This document shows, in pieces, positions 37,962-46,484 of a DNA stretch of 64,000 bases. The DNA is taken from the NCBI GenBank assembly GCA_020850355.1, contig JADZEX010000033.1, positions 49,764 through 113,763 on the forward strand. Reading direction: 5' to 3'. Source of the stretch: Fimbriimonadaceae bacterium. Its GTDB lineage: Bacteria > Armatimonadota > UBA10988. The position numbers were made by a program, and so were the translations under genes. Below the pieces are notes generated by a model. The model was not told the DNA's origin. It worked only from the letters and a program-made list of their open reading frames with translations, and did not search any database. The stretch's first letter is position 1; every line of letters starts with the position of its first letter.

Positions 37962-39002
37962 TCAGCGCTGCCAGTGCTCGCGCAGGTAATCGATGTAGAA
38001 CAGCGCGTTGTCGACCGGCACGTTGCTCGGGATGTGGTTGCCGACCGCCCAGATGAAGCCGGGGCAGTCCTTCACCACCGCCAGACTGCGGTCCATCTCG
38101 ACGCGGATGTCTTCGCGCGTGCCGAAGGTCAGCGTGCGACAGTCCACATGGCTCCCGACGATCGCCTTGGTCTGGCCGTACTTCTCGACGCAGTAGTCCA
38201 GCGAGGTCGTCGGCTCGAAGATCAAACCGTCGGCGCCGGCGGCGTAGATGTCGTCGATGAACTCGGTGAAGGTCCCGTCGCTGCAGTAGAGGACAATCTT
38301 GCCAGCCTCGTGGAGCGGCTCCCAGAGCTTGGCATAGCGCGGGAAGATGACCTCTCGGTAGAAGTCCGGGTGCATGAACGGGCCTTGCGTCCAGACCATG
38401 TCGTCGTGCTGGATGATCACCTCGACCGAGGTCTTGGCCCAGGCCTGCATGTGGTGCAGCGTCAGGCGGAAGAAGCCGTCGAGGACCTTCGTGAAGCGGT
38501 CGGGCTGGCTGGCCCCGAGCAGCAGCATCTCCCAGCCGAAGGTCTGGATGGCCCCGGAGACGATGCTCTTGTAGTAGCCCCCCGGCCAGACCTGGTGCGG
38601 CCGCGCCGCCTGGCTGGTGGTGTACCAGCGCTCGTAGTAGTCGACCAGCTCGTCCATGTTGGGCAAGCCGTATTCCTCGACAGCGTCAAACTCCAGGACG
38701 TCGTCAATGTCGACAAACGGGCACGGCGCCGCCTCGCGGCGGTCGACCCCATCCTCCAAGAACTCGGCGTGGCCCATGTCGGTGACCCGCCCGCGCGCGT
38801 GCCAGCCGACCGGCCCGTCGTTGACGGTCCAGATGAAGTCGTAGTCCCAAGCCTCCTCGAAGGCCGTCATCGCCCCCGAGTCGGTCCGCGGATCGCGCCC
38901 GGTGACCGCGCGCGCCAGGGCGTAGTTGCTGCAGTACTCCACATGCGCCAGCCGCGGCGTCGGCTCCAAGCGCAGCGTCCGGATCCCAATGTCGTAGCTC
39001 AT
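37962..39002 (-). CDS. Uroporphyrinogen decarboxylase (URO-D) family protein
   Basis: DFIWTVND, FVDIDDVLEFDAVEEYG, IIQHDDMVWTQGPFMHPDFYREVIFPRYAKLW, KIVLYCSDGTFTEFIDDI, GADGLIFEP. Confidence 0.88.
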   Translation of the reverse strand: MSYDIGIRTLRLEPTPRLAHVEYCSNYALARAVTGRDPRTDSGAMTAFEEAWDYDFIWTVNDGPVGWHARGRVTDMGHAEFLEDGVDRREAAPCPFVDIDDVLEFDAVEEYGLPNMDELVDYYERWYTTSQAARPHQVWPGGYYKSIVSGAIQTFGWEMLLLGASQPDRFTKVLDGFFRLTLHHMQAWAKTSVEVIIQHDDMVWTQGPFMHPDFYREVIFPRYAKLWEPLHEAGKIVLYCSDGTFTEFIDDIYAAGADGLIFEPTTSLDYCVEKYGQTKAIVGSHVDCRTLTFGTREDIRVEMDRSLAVVKDCPGFIWAVGNHIPSNVPVDNALFYIDYLREHWQR

Positions 39003-39172
39003 CGCCCGCTCCCGCCGCGCGCATGTACAACGTGCTTGCCAAACCGCCCGGCCGCCTGGGGTTGCGACACAGGGACGTCACCTTTTGGCATAGAGGAGGG
39101 TGGTAAGGGGGACTTAACCTGGTGGGGGCGCTGGGCGGGTAGACTTCCGCCGCGGGCGGAGCGTTGCGAAGC

Positions 39173-40012
39173 ATGACGGTGTCGGCGAGCAGCGGCGAAC
39201 TGACGGTCGAGGGCTGGGTCGTGGCGGGTGCGCCGCCAGCGACGGCGTTGCCGGTCCAGCGGCTGGGCCGTGAGGAGGTCTTGCAGCGCTACCCGCTGCT
39301 GGCCGGCTGCGACCTCAGCGGCGCCCGGCTGACCGGGTTGTGGCTCGAAGACGCCGACCTCCGCGGGGCCCTGCTGGCCGGCGCCGACCTCCGTGGCGCG
39401 GTGCTCCGCGGCGCCCTGCTGCGCGATTGCGACCTGCGCGGCTGCGATCTGCGGGGCGCCAGCATGGAAGGCGTCGACTTGCGCCGCGTGACCGCCGACG
39501 AAACCACGCTGCTCGACCCGAAGTGGCAGGTGGTGCTGCAACTGCTCTACACCGCCGACGGCGAGACGGCCGCCCTGGCCGGGCAGGACCTGACCGCCAT
39601 CAGCCTCCCCGGCGCCGACCTCTGCGACGCCGACTTGCACCAGGTCAGCCTCCGCTCGGCCCAACTCAAGGGCGCCGCGCTGCGTCGGGCGCGACTCTGT
39701 GGCAGCGACCTGCACTGCGCCAACCTCGTCGCCGCCGACCTGCGCCAGGCCGATCTGAGCGATGTCACGCTGAGCTGGGCCGACCTCAGCGGCGCGCGGC
39801 TGAGCTGCGCCCGGCTGATCGGCAGCCGGCTCGGCGGGGCCAACCTGCGCGGCGCCTGCCTCCACGCCGCCGACCTGCGCGGCGCCGATCTGAAGCTCGC
39901 CAACCTCACCCAGGCCGACCTCCGCCGCGCCGACCTCACCGGCGCCGACCTCAGCGGCGCCAAACTGACCGGCGCCCGACTGGCGTTGGCGGTCGGCCTA
40001 CCGGCAGACTGA
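39173..40012 (+). CDS. Pentapeptide-repeat protein
   Basis: Runs of A(D/N)LRGA-type pentapeptides: LRGALLAGADLRGAVLRGALLRDCDLRGCDLRGASMEG ... ADLRRADLTGADLSGAKLTGARLALAVGLPAD. Confidence 0.95.
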   Translation: MTVSASSGELTVEGWVVAGAPPATALPVQRLGREEVLQRYPLLAGCDLSGARLTGLWLEDADLRGALLAGADLRGAVLRGALLRDCDLRGCDLRGASMEGVDLRRVTADETTLLDPKWQVVLQLLYTADGETAALAGQDLTAISLPGADLCDADLHQVSLRSAQLKGAALRRARLCGSDLHCANLVAADLRQADLSDVTLSWADLSGARLSCARLIGSRLGGANLRGACLHAADLRGADLKLANLTQADLRRADLTGADLSGAKLTGARLALAVGLPAD

Positions 40013-40200
40013 GCGGCTGGACCCACCCCGCGCCCCGACAGCGCTGCCGGGGCCCGCCGCAGCCACCTGCCGCGAGCTTTGCATAGTGTCGCCGGCTGTA
40101 TTGCCCTTGTCAGTGGCAGGACACAACATGCGGGAAACCACTGATTGAGACCGCCAAGCCTGGAGTGCTAGACTAGCGACACCAAGGGTGGGTGAAGCCA

Positions 40201-40440
40201 ATGCAAGGCGGTGTCGCGATACGTCCGGGGGGGGGGGGCAAGTGCAAGGTCCTATCAATGGCGGAGACGCGGGCGTTGCAAGCGGTGGCCGACCATGGCT
40301 GCCTGCAGCGCGCGGCCGTGGCGCTTGGCGTCTCCTACAAGACGGTGGAGTCGCAGCTCATGGCATGTCGAAGCAAGCTCGATAGCATCTCGACGACGCA
40401 AGCCGTGGCCACGGGGCTACGCGAGGGCCTGATCACTTAG
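40201..40440 (+). CDS. Small LuxR-type HTH protein, copy 1, with 12-G tract in 5' region
   Basis: ETRALQAVADHGCLQRAAVALGVSYKTVESQLMACRSKLDSISTTQAVATGLREGLIT; paralogous to the 42380-42679 protein. Confidence 0.7.
   Translation: MQGGVAIRPGGGGKCKVLSMAETRALQAVADHGCLQRAAVALGVSYKTVESQLMACRSKLDSISTTQAVATGLREGLIT
40227..40238 (+). repeat. 12-nt homopolymeric G tract
   Basis: cgtcc(G)12caagtgc within the 5' part of the HTH ORF. Confidence 0.9.
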
Positions 40441-40588
40441 CCGAACCAGCCGCTGCGGTAGCACGTCACCCGGCCGGTCGGCCGCGCTGGCGATGGCGGT
40501 GGTGGGTCATCGGCGCCCTTGCTTGACCTGGCGCGAGCGCAGGCAGGCCCGCGCTCCTGGTAGCGGCAGCGACCCGTGGAGGTTAGCT

Positions 40589-42055
40589 ATGCAAACCAAA
40601 GTAGCCAGTTTTGCCTTTGCCAGTCTACTTCTGGCGATGGTCGGGCAACCCGGTGCGAGCGCTGCGGATCGGCTTCGATCCCCCGCTGTGTTCGTCGACG
40701 GCTCCGCGCTCGTACCGGTCCGCCAACTGGCGGAGACGCTGCAGGCCAGGCTGGAGTTCGTTGACCCGAGGATCACCATCGCCGTGGTGGGCTAGCGGAT
40801 CGACCTGCTGCTCGGTAGTGGTAGCGCCAGGGTCACCAACGAGGCGGGTACCTGGTCGTTGGCCTTGCCCGTCGCGCCGCGCGAGATCGGCAACGTGGCT
40901 TATGTGCCTCTGCGGGTCGTCGCCGAGCAGTTCGGTGCCAGCGTGAGGCTGCATGAGACCGAAGGCGTTCTCAGCGTTGTCGCCGGCGAGCAGACCGTGC
41001 TGATCGAGGTCGGCCCAGGCGGTCAGCGGCCGGCGCACGCCATCATCCAGGCCGACTACGCGGCTGCCCTGCGGAGCGACACCGTAGCGGCTTGGAAGGC
41101 CTTCCTGGCCAAGCGGCCGGACGCATCCCTGACGAACGAAGGCCGGCAGCATTTGGGGCAGGCGATCAAGCGACTGGCCGACGCGGACTGGCAGGCGGCG
41201 GAGAAGCAAGGCTCCGAAGACAGCCTGTACGGTTTCGCGGAGCAGCACAGCGACGACCCACGGGCATCCGCGGCTCGGCTCCGGGCTGGCGATCTGGCCT
41301 GGCAGGCGCTCGGTGCGAAGCCCGCTGAGGCCGGGTACGCCCGCTTCGTCGAGCGGTATGGACCTGACCCTCGGAGCCTGGAGGCGCGCGCCAAGCTGGC
41401 GGATTACGCCTGGACGCGCGCCACCGCAGCGGACACGCCTGAGGCCTACGACAACTTCCGACGCAAGCACGTGGGCGATCCGCGGGCAGCGATCGCAACC
41501 CAACGGATTGGGGGCGAGGAGATCACCGTCTACGAGGCACAGCAACGGGGGCTGGTGACCGCCCGAGTAACCGGCAGCGGCCTGGGCGAGGTCCGGCTGA
41601 GCCTGACGCGCACGACCAATCGGCGCCTGCGGGTCATTGTGCCTGCCGGCGCGTACTTCGTCTGCCAGGGCGGCGGTGCGCAGAACATGGTCGGCGGCCG
41701 GCAGACGACCGTGGACCTCGTCGGATCGGCAACCGCCTCGCTCAGCGTGCCGGCGTCGTGCGCCAACATGCACCTGGACACGCCCAACTGGTCCACCAGC
41801 TTCGCCATCCGTCCTTCGCCAGAGGGCAGCGAACTGGCGCGACTGATGGAAGTCATCGGCCGGGAGCAGCCATCCGAAGTCGTGGCGCAGGTAGCCGTGT
41901 GGGCGGTCACCGACAACCCGACGCGCGCCGAGCTGATGTCTACCTACGTCACAAACTTCGGAGGCCCAGCCGCAAGCCAGGCCGACCTGAATGCGGCCGC
42001 TCAGCTACTTCGCAAGGCCGGTATTGAGCCAACCGGCAAGCACCTGTTCTACTGA
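40589..42055 (+). pseudogene. Copper-amine-oxidase-N-terminal-like stalk-domain secreted protein with in-frame TAG
   Basis: MQTKVASFAFASLLLAMVGQPGASAADRLRSPAVFVDGSALVPVRQLAETLQARLEFVDPRITIAVVG[TAG]RIDLLLGSGSARVTNEAGTWSLALPVAPREIGNVAYVPLRVVAEQFGASV...; single frame, TAG at 40793-40795. Confidence 0.78.
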
Positions 42056-42183
42056 GGCACCAGCCGCGCACTACCAAACCACACCAGGGGGCCGGCGACT
42101 GGTGCCCACCTGGTCAGCGGCAATCGGCGCGGGGCCTGCTGCCACGGCGCCGGGCTCCGCGCCCGCTGGGTTGCCATCAGCCA

Positions 42184-42275
42184 GACCCACCCAGGCCGAC
42201 CTCCGCCGCGCCCACCTCACCGGCGCCAAACTGACCGGCGTCCGGCTGGCGCTGGCGGTGGGTCTCGAGTCCGGG
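42184..42275 (+). pseudogene. Duplicated 3' fragment of the pentapeptide-repeat gene
   Basis: TQADLRRAHLTGAKLTGVRLALAVGLES, matching TQADLRRADLTGADLSGAKLTGARLALAVGLPAD minus one pentapeptide (15 nt). Confidence 0.85.
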
Positions 42276-42379
42276 GGCAACCCGCAGCGCCCGCAGCGCG
42301 TCACAGGACACGCCGTGGGTTACCTGCAACAGGACTAGCCAGCATTCTCTGAAAGACTGCTACCTCCGGGAACTCACCC

Positions 42380-42679
42380 ATGGTCACCACCGAACCTGAT
42401 CAGACAAAACGGCGACGTCACGGGTGGGTGATCGCAGTGGAAGGCAATGCCGAGGAGGGCGCAGGGATGTTGGCTCAGACATGCGAAGCTCTGTCGGAGG
42501 CTGAGACCAAAGCGCTGCAGGCGCTTGCCGATCATGGCTGCGTGATGCGTGCGGCGAAGGCGCTGGGTGTCGCATACAAGACCGTGGAGTTGCAGTTGGC
42601 GGCCTGTCGTAGGAAACTCGACTGCGTCTCGACCGCACAAGCCGTGGCCAAGGGCCTGCGCCAGGGACTGATCAGGTGA
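42380..42679 (+). CDS. Small LuxR-type HTH protein, copy 2
   Basis: LSEAETKALQALADHGCVMRAAKALGVAYKTVELQLAACRRKLDCVSTAQAVAKGLRQGLIR. Confidence 0.75.
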   Translation: MVTTEPDQTKRRRHGWVIAVEGNAEEGAGMLAQTCEALSEAETKALQALADHGCVMRAAKALGVAYKTVELQLAACRRKLDCVSTAQAVAKGLRQGLIR

Positions 42680-42705
42680 GCAGCGGAGGTCGCGCGCACC
42701 TCACA

Positions 42706-42738
42706 GCGCCGGCCCGGCCGATCGGCCCGGGCCGGCGC
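42706..42738. terminator. Bidirectional hairpin between convergent genes
   Basis: gcgccggcccgg-ccgatcggc-ccgggccggcgc: 12-bp perfect stem, followed by gttt. Confidence 0.65.
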
Positions 42739-42754
42739 GTTTGGGTGTCGGTCG

Positions 42755-43774
42755 TTAGAGGAAGAGCAGGTCGTTGCCGCCGCCCACCCAGGCGACGGTC
42801 TGTCCGTCGAGGTCGCCGCTGATCGTCCCCAGGGTGGTTCCGTCGCTGGCGCGGAACGTGCCGCTGACGACGCCGCCGGCGGCGATGGTCAGATTGAGGG
42901 TCATCCCGCTGGCGTTGTCACCGTTGATGCTGCCCGTCACGGACAGCAAGTCGCCGTCCTCCACGCTCGAGATGGTCCGCAGGCTGGCGACGTAGCCGGT
43001 CCACCACAACTGGCCGTCCACGAGATCGCCGAAGCGGTGGTTGTCCGTCAGGTCGAGCGTGAGGTCGTCACCGCTCCAGGTGCCACCCAACTCGCCGCTG
43101 CTCTCCAGCCGGAAGAACACGGTCCCGGTCTCGCTGGCGGCGCGCTGGTTCCAGTGCTGGCTACCACGGATCGAGCCGCTGCCCTCGGATCCCGAAGCGC
43201 TCAGTGACAAGCCCATCGAGACAGACGCATTGCCGGTTTGACCGTCATACGTGAAGGGCACCGTGCCGCCGATACTCATGCTCAGTGACGCGGAGTTGGC
43301 CCCGGCGCGGATGTTGACGGTCACATTGACGCTGGTGGTCGCCGTGGTGCCGGTCATCGCCAAGTCGGCCGTGGTGTCGGTCTCGGTGTAGTTGCCGGTC
43401 CACGAGAACGACTCACCGTTGACGGTTGAGGTGAACTGAATCGCCTCGCGGCCGCGGGACGCGACGGGGCTGCCGGCAACCAGCCGGCGCGCCGCCAGCA
43501 GCGCCACGTCCGAGGCTGCCCGGTTACTGCCGCGCCGGCTCATTGCCGTGCTGATGGCGCTGCCTAGGGCGCCGGCGAACTGGCTCGGCGAGTCGAAGTC
43601 GCCCAGCCCGACCGTATCGTCGTTCAGGTCAATCGGCATCGCGATCGCCAACGCCTGCTCCTGCGCCGTGAGGCTGGTCGGGGTGAAGCTGGGCCATCCC
43701 TCGCCTCCACCGCCGCAGCCCGTCAGTCCACCACCCAGCACACAGCCGATCCAAAGCCAACTCAATCGTCGCAT
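42755..43774 (-). CDS. Putative lipoprotein, beta-rich hypothetical
   Basis: MRRLSWLWIGCVLGGGLTGCGGGGEG lipobox; Thr/Ser/Gly-rich beta pattern. Confidence 0.65.
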   Translation of the reverse strand: MRRLSWLWIGCVLGGGLTGCGGGGEGWPSFTPTSLTAQEQALAIAMPIDLNDDTVGLGDFDSPSQFAGALGSAISTAMSRRGSNRAASDVALLAARRLVAGSPVASRGREAIQFTSTVNGESFSWTGNYTETDTTADLAMTGTTATTSVNVTVNIRAGANSASLSMSIGGTVPFTYDGQTGNASVSMGLSLSASGSEGSGSIRGSQHWNQRAASETGTVFFRLESSGELGGTWSGDDLTLDLTDNHRFGDLVDGQLWWTGYVASLRTISSVEDGDLLSVTGSINGDNASGMTLNLTIAAGGVVSGTFRASDGTTLGTISGDLDGQTVAWVGGGNDLLFL

Positions 43775-44124
43775 CGCAGTATCCCTTCTGCGTGTCTGTT
43801 GCCACCGACGGCAGTCGATGGTCCGAGGCTGAGCCGCTTCCACCCCGGCCAGAATCGGGCGCCGCCCGACCCCGACGCTGGCTGAGCCGGAGTCTAGTCC
43901 CGAGGCGCCAGCCCGGGATAGTGGTGAAATCCCCTAACCTCAGCCACGCCGCTGCAGGCCGGGCCGGCGCTCCAGCCCAGGATCTGGACTCGCTCTGATT
44001 GGCGGTTCGTGGATTTCCCCAGTTGACCATCGGCTCTGGATGGGTACAGTTGGCCGCAGGCCGGGGCAGGGGCCTGCTTCGGTCGGTTTCAGACACTCGC
44101 AGGACGATGCCTAAGGAGGCTGAC

Positions 44125-44676
44125 ATGAAGCGAATCATCTCGCCGCTGCTGGCGCTGACGTGCGTGGCGCTGCTGAGCGGGCCGGTGCGGGCCGAAGGCG
44201 GCAAGAAGGACCCGACCATCTCGGGCTGTCTGTCGTTCTTCGTCGGCCTGGGGTCGGGGCACTACTATGCCCAGGACGGCAAGGCGCCGATCTTCACGGC
44301 GGTGGAGCTGGGCTTGCTGGGCGGTACTGTGGCCACCGCCAGCGACTCGCCGGGGCTGGCGGTCGGGTTGTGGACTGGCCTGTTCGCGTTTCGGATCTAC
44401 GAGGTGGTGGACGGCATCGGCGCCGCGAAGCGCTACAACGCACGGCACGGCCTGGCGTTTGACAGCCCGTTCCGGGCGCCGAAGGTGGGCGTGACGTTTG
44501 GCGAGGCCTTCGGCGGGGTCAACAGCGCCCGCTACTCGGCGCTGTACGCGACGGGTGGGGCGAATCGCGACCTGGCTCTCAGCATGGGCCAGTCGCGCAG
44601 CTACCTGCCGACCTGGCAGTTCACCATCCCGACTGACGCCCCGGGCGTGGGCTTGAGCTTCAACGGCTCGTTCTGA
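44125..44676 (+). CDS. Secreted/membrane hypothetical protein (DUF5683-like appearance)
   Basis: aaggaggctgac SD; MKRIISPLLALTCVALLSGPVRAEGGKKDPTISGCLSFFVGLGSGHYYAQDGKAPIFTAVELGLLGG. Confidence 0.6.
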   Translation: MKRIISPLLALTCVALLSGPVRAEGGKKDPTISGCLSFFVGLGSGHYYAQDGKAPIFTAVELGLLGGTVATASDSPGLAVGLWTGLFAFRIYEVVDGIGAAKRYNARHGLAFDSPFRAPKVGVTFGEAFGGVNSARYSALYATGGANRDLALSMGQSRSYLPTWQFTIPTDAPGVGLSFNGSF

Positions 44677-44709
44677 GGCCTACTGGGCAACGTACGCAAC
44701 GCATACCCT

Positions 44710-44746
44710 GGCCCGCCCGGCAACCTGCTGGGCGGGCCCTTTGTTG
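44710..44746 (+). terminator. Rho-independent terminator candidate
   Basis: ggcccgccc-...-gggcgggcc 9-bp stem followed by ctttgttgt. Confidence 0.7.
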
Positions 44747-44766
44747 TGCGGCGTGGTCGGCCGCGC

Positions 44767-45684
44767 CTAGAGGCGCCGCAGGCGCTTGGAGCGCGAGGCG
44801 GGGGCCGTGCCGCCGGGACCGCGGACCTGCTGGGAGAGCTTGACCAGCTCGTCCAGCGGGGTGTCGCTGGAGACCAGGCTGAGCTGCCAGGGCCCCTCGG
44901 ACCAGAGCGCGATCCGCACGCCGTCGCGTTCGGCGACCCGCACGGCGGGGTTGCTGGAGGGGCGGAAGCCCTCCAGCCGGGCAGCGCCCTGCGGGTCGTA
45001 GACTTCGACCAGGGTGAGGTCGGCGGGCTGCTCGCGCTGCATCACGAAGACCGCGGCGACCTGGCCGGGCACCACGGTGGGGCAGGTCGTGCAGCCGCTG
45101 ACCTGCGCCCCGAGGGCGACCGGGTTCGGCGCCGGCACGGGTCGTCCGACGCGCTGTTGGAGCGTTGCGGCGAGCTGTTCCGGGTCGGCCTGGCGGCCGG
45201 GCTGATTGGCGAACGACTCGCGCCAGCGGAGGTGGCCGGAGGCCAGGCTGGCAGCGCTGATCACGACTTGCGGCGGCGCCGGGCGTGACGTGCTGGCGCT
45301 GAAGGTGGCCGACAGGCTGCCGTGCCGCGGGAGGTTGGCCGGCACGAAGGTGGCGATGGCCGCGGCGGCGGCGGCGAAGGCCAGGAAGGGCTTCCAGCGC
45401 CGTGCCAGCGGGGCGCGGCGCGGCAGGGCGCTGACCTCTTGCAGCGGCTGCGCGTCGATCGCATCGAGGCCGGCCTGGACCTTCGCCAGCAACGCGACGG
45501 GGACCGCCTGGGCCGGCAGCGCGCGGCGCGAAACAGCCTTCACGGCGTGCAGCACCGACAGCTCGCGGGTCACTTCGGGATCGGCCAGCAGCCGCGACAG
45601 GGCGATCTGTTCAGCGGCCGTCAGCTCGTCGTCGACCGCGGCGGAGAGTAACTCGGGGTCCCAGGTCGAACGCGGCTCACTCAC
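44767..45684 (-). CDS. Anti-sigma-factor-like membrane protein (RseA/RseB-like)
   Basis: MSEPRSTWDPELLSAAVDDELTAAEQIALSRLLADPEVTRELSVLHAVK cytosolic part; RWKPFLAFAAAAAAIATFVPA TM; GTG start overlaps the sigma-factor stop. Confidence 0.75.
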   Translation of the reverse strand: MSEPRSTWDPELLSAAVDDELTAAEQIALSRLLADPEVTRELSVLHAVKAVSRRALPAQAVPVALLAKVQAGLDAIDAQPLQEVSALPRRAPLARRWKPFLAFAAAAAAIATFVPANLPRHGSLSATFSASTSRPAPPQVVISAASLASGHLRWRESFANQPGRQADPEQLAATLQQRVGRPVPAPNPVALGAQVSGCTTCPTVVPGQVAAVFVMQREQPADLTLVEVYDPQGAARLEGFRPSSNPAVRVAERDGVRIALWSEGPWQLSLVSSDTPLDELVKLSQQVRGPGGTAPASRSKRLRRL

Positions 45685-46273
45685 CGTCCATCTCCCGCAG
45701 GTACCCGCGCTCGCGGGCATACTGCTCCAGCGCCTGCCGCAGCAGGCGGCGGCCGCGGAACAACCGGGACCGCACCGTGCCGATCGGCACCTGCGCAATG
45801 TCGGCGATCTCCTGGTAGGTGTAGTCCTGCAGGTCCGACAGCACCACCACGATCCGGAACTCCAGCGGCAGGCTGGCGATCGCCGCTTCCACTTCCTCGT
45901 CCAGCAGGTCGTCGAAGATGGCCGGCTCGGGGGTGTCGGCAGCGGTCAGCAGCCGGGCCCCCGCCAGCTCGGCCTCGCGCTCGACGTCTTCGTAGGCAAT
46001 CGCGTCGACGGCGCGCTCGCTGCGGCGGAAGCGGTTGATGCAGTAGTTGGTCAGAATCCGGAACAGCCACGCTTTGAAGTTGGTGCCGGGCTGGAAGCCG
46101 CCGAAGGCGCGGTAGGCGCGCAGAACGGTGTCCTGCACGGCGTCTTCGGCATCGGCGGGATTGCGGACATACCCGAGGGCTGTGTTGTAGAGCGACTTCA
46201 GCAGCGGCTGCAGCAGGCGCTCGAACTCGGCGCGCCGCAGCTCCACCTCGCGCGGGGTGGCCGGCGGCTGCAC
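45677..46273 (-). CDS. ECF-type RNA polymerase sigma factor
   Basis: LYNTALGYVRNPADAEDAVQDTVLRAYRAFGGFQPGTNFKAWLFRILTNYCINRFR (region 2); LPLEFRIVVVLSDLQDYTYQEIADIAQVPIGTVRSRLFRGRRLLRQAL (region 4). GTG start after ggagcggagggg SD. Confidence 0.95.
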   Translation of the reverse strand: MQPPATPREVELRRAEFERLLQPLLKSLYNTALGYVRNPADAEDAVQDTVLRAYRAFGGFQPGTNFKAWLFRILTNYCINRFRRSERAVDAIAYEDVEREAELAGARLLTAADTPEPAIFDDLLDEEVEAAIASLPLEFRIVVVLSDLQDYTYQEIADIAQVPIGTVRSRLFRGRRLLRQALEQYARERGYLREMDGE

Positions 46274-46311
46274 AGAACCCCTCCGCTCCAGGCTGTCCGC
46301 CTGGCTGACCG

Positions 46312-46341
46312 AGTATAGCACACCGCTCCGCGGGCGGTCAC
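46312..46341 (-). promoter_or_regulatory. Promoter candidate for the sigma/anti-sigma pair
   Basis: Reverse strand GTGACC - 18 nt - TATACT with extended TG before the -10. Confidence 0.35.
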
Positions 46342-46484
46342 TGCTCGGCAGCCGCCGTGGCGCCGGCGCCGGCGCTGGCCGCGACATCACCTGCCATGCC
46401 CAGTCCATTGGCTCTACCTCATAGGGCAGGAAACCCCAGCAGCGGCGCGAAGTTCCCGCCTGCGGTGACCTGCAGGAGTTCTCG

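Noticed and set aside
39340-39995. Tandem repeats at 39.3-40.0 kb as possible CRISPR or minisatellite
   Set aside because: They are the coding repeats of a pentapeptide-repeat protein, with 15-nt periodicity and no spacers.
15290-40795. Possible genome-wide TAG (amber) recoding, suggested by two clean in-frame TAG interruptions
   Set aside because: Several apparently normal genes in the same window end in TAG (for example 7196, 8804, 40440, 49732), so TAG works as an ordinary stop. Point-mutation pseudogenes or sequence errors are simpler.
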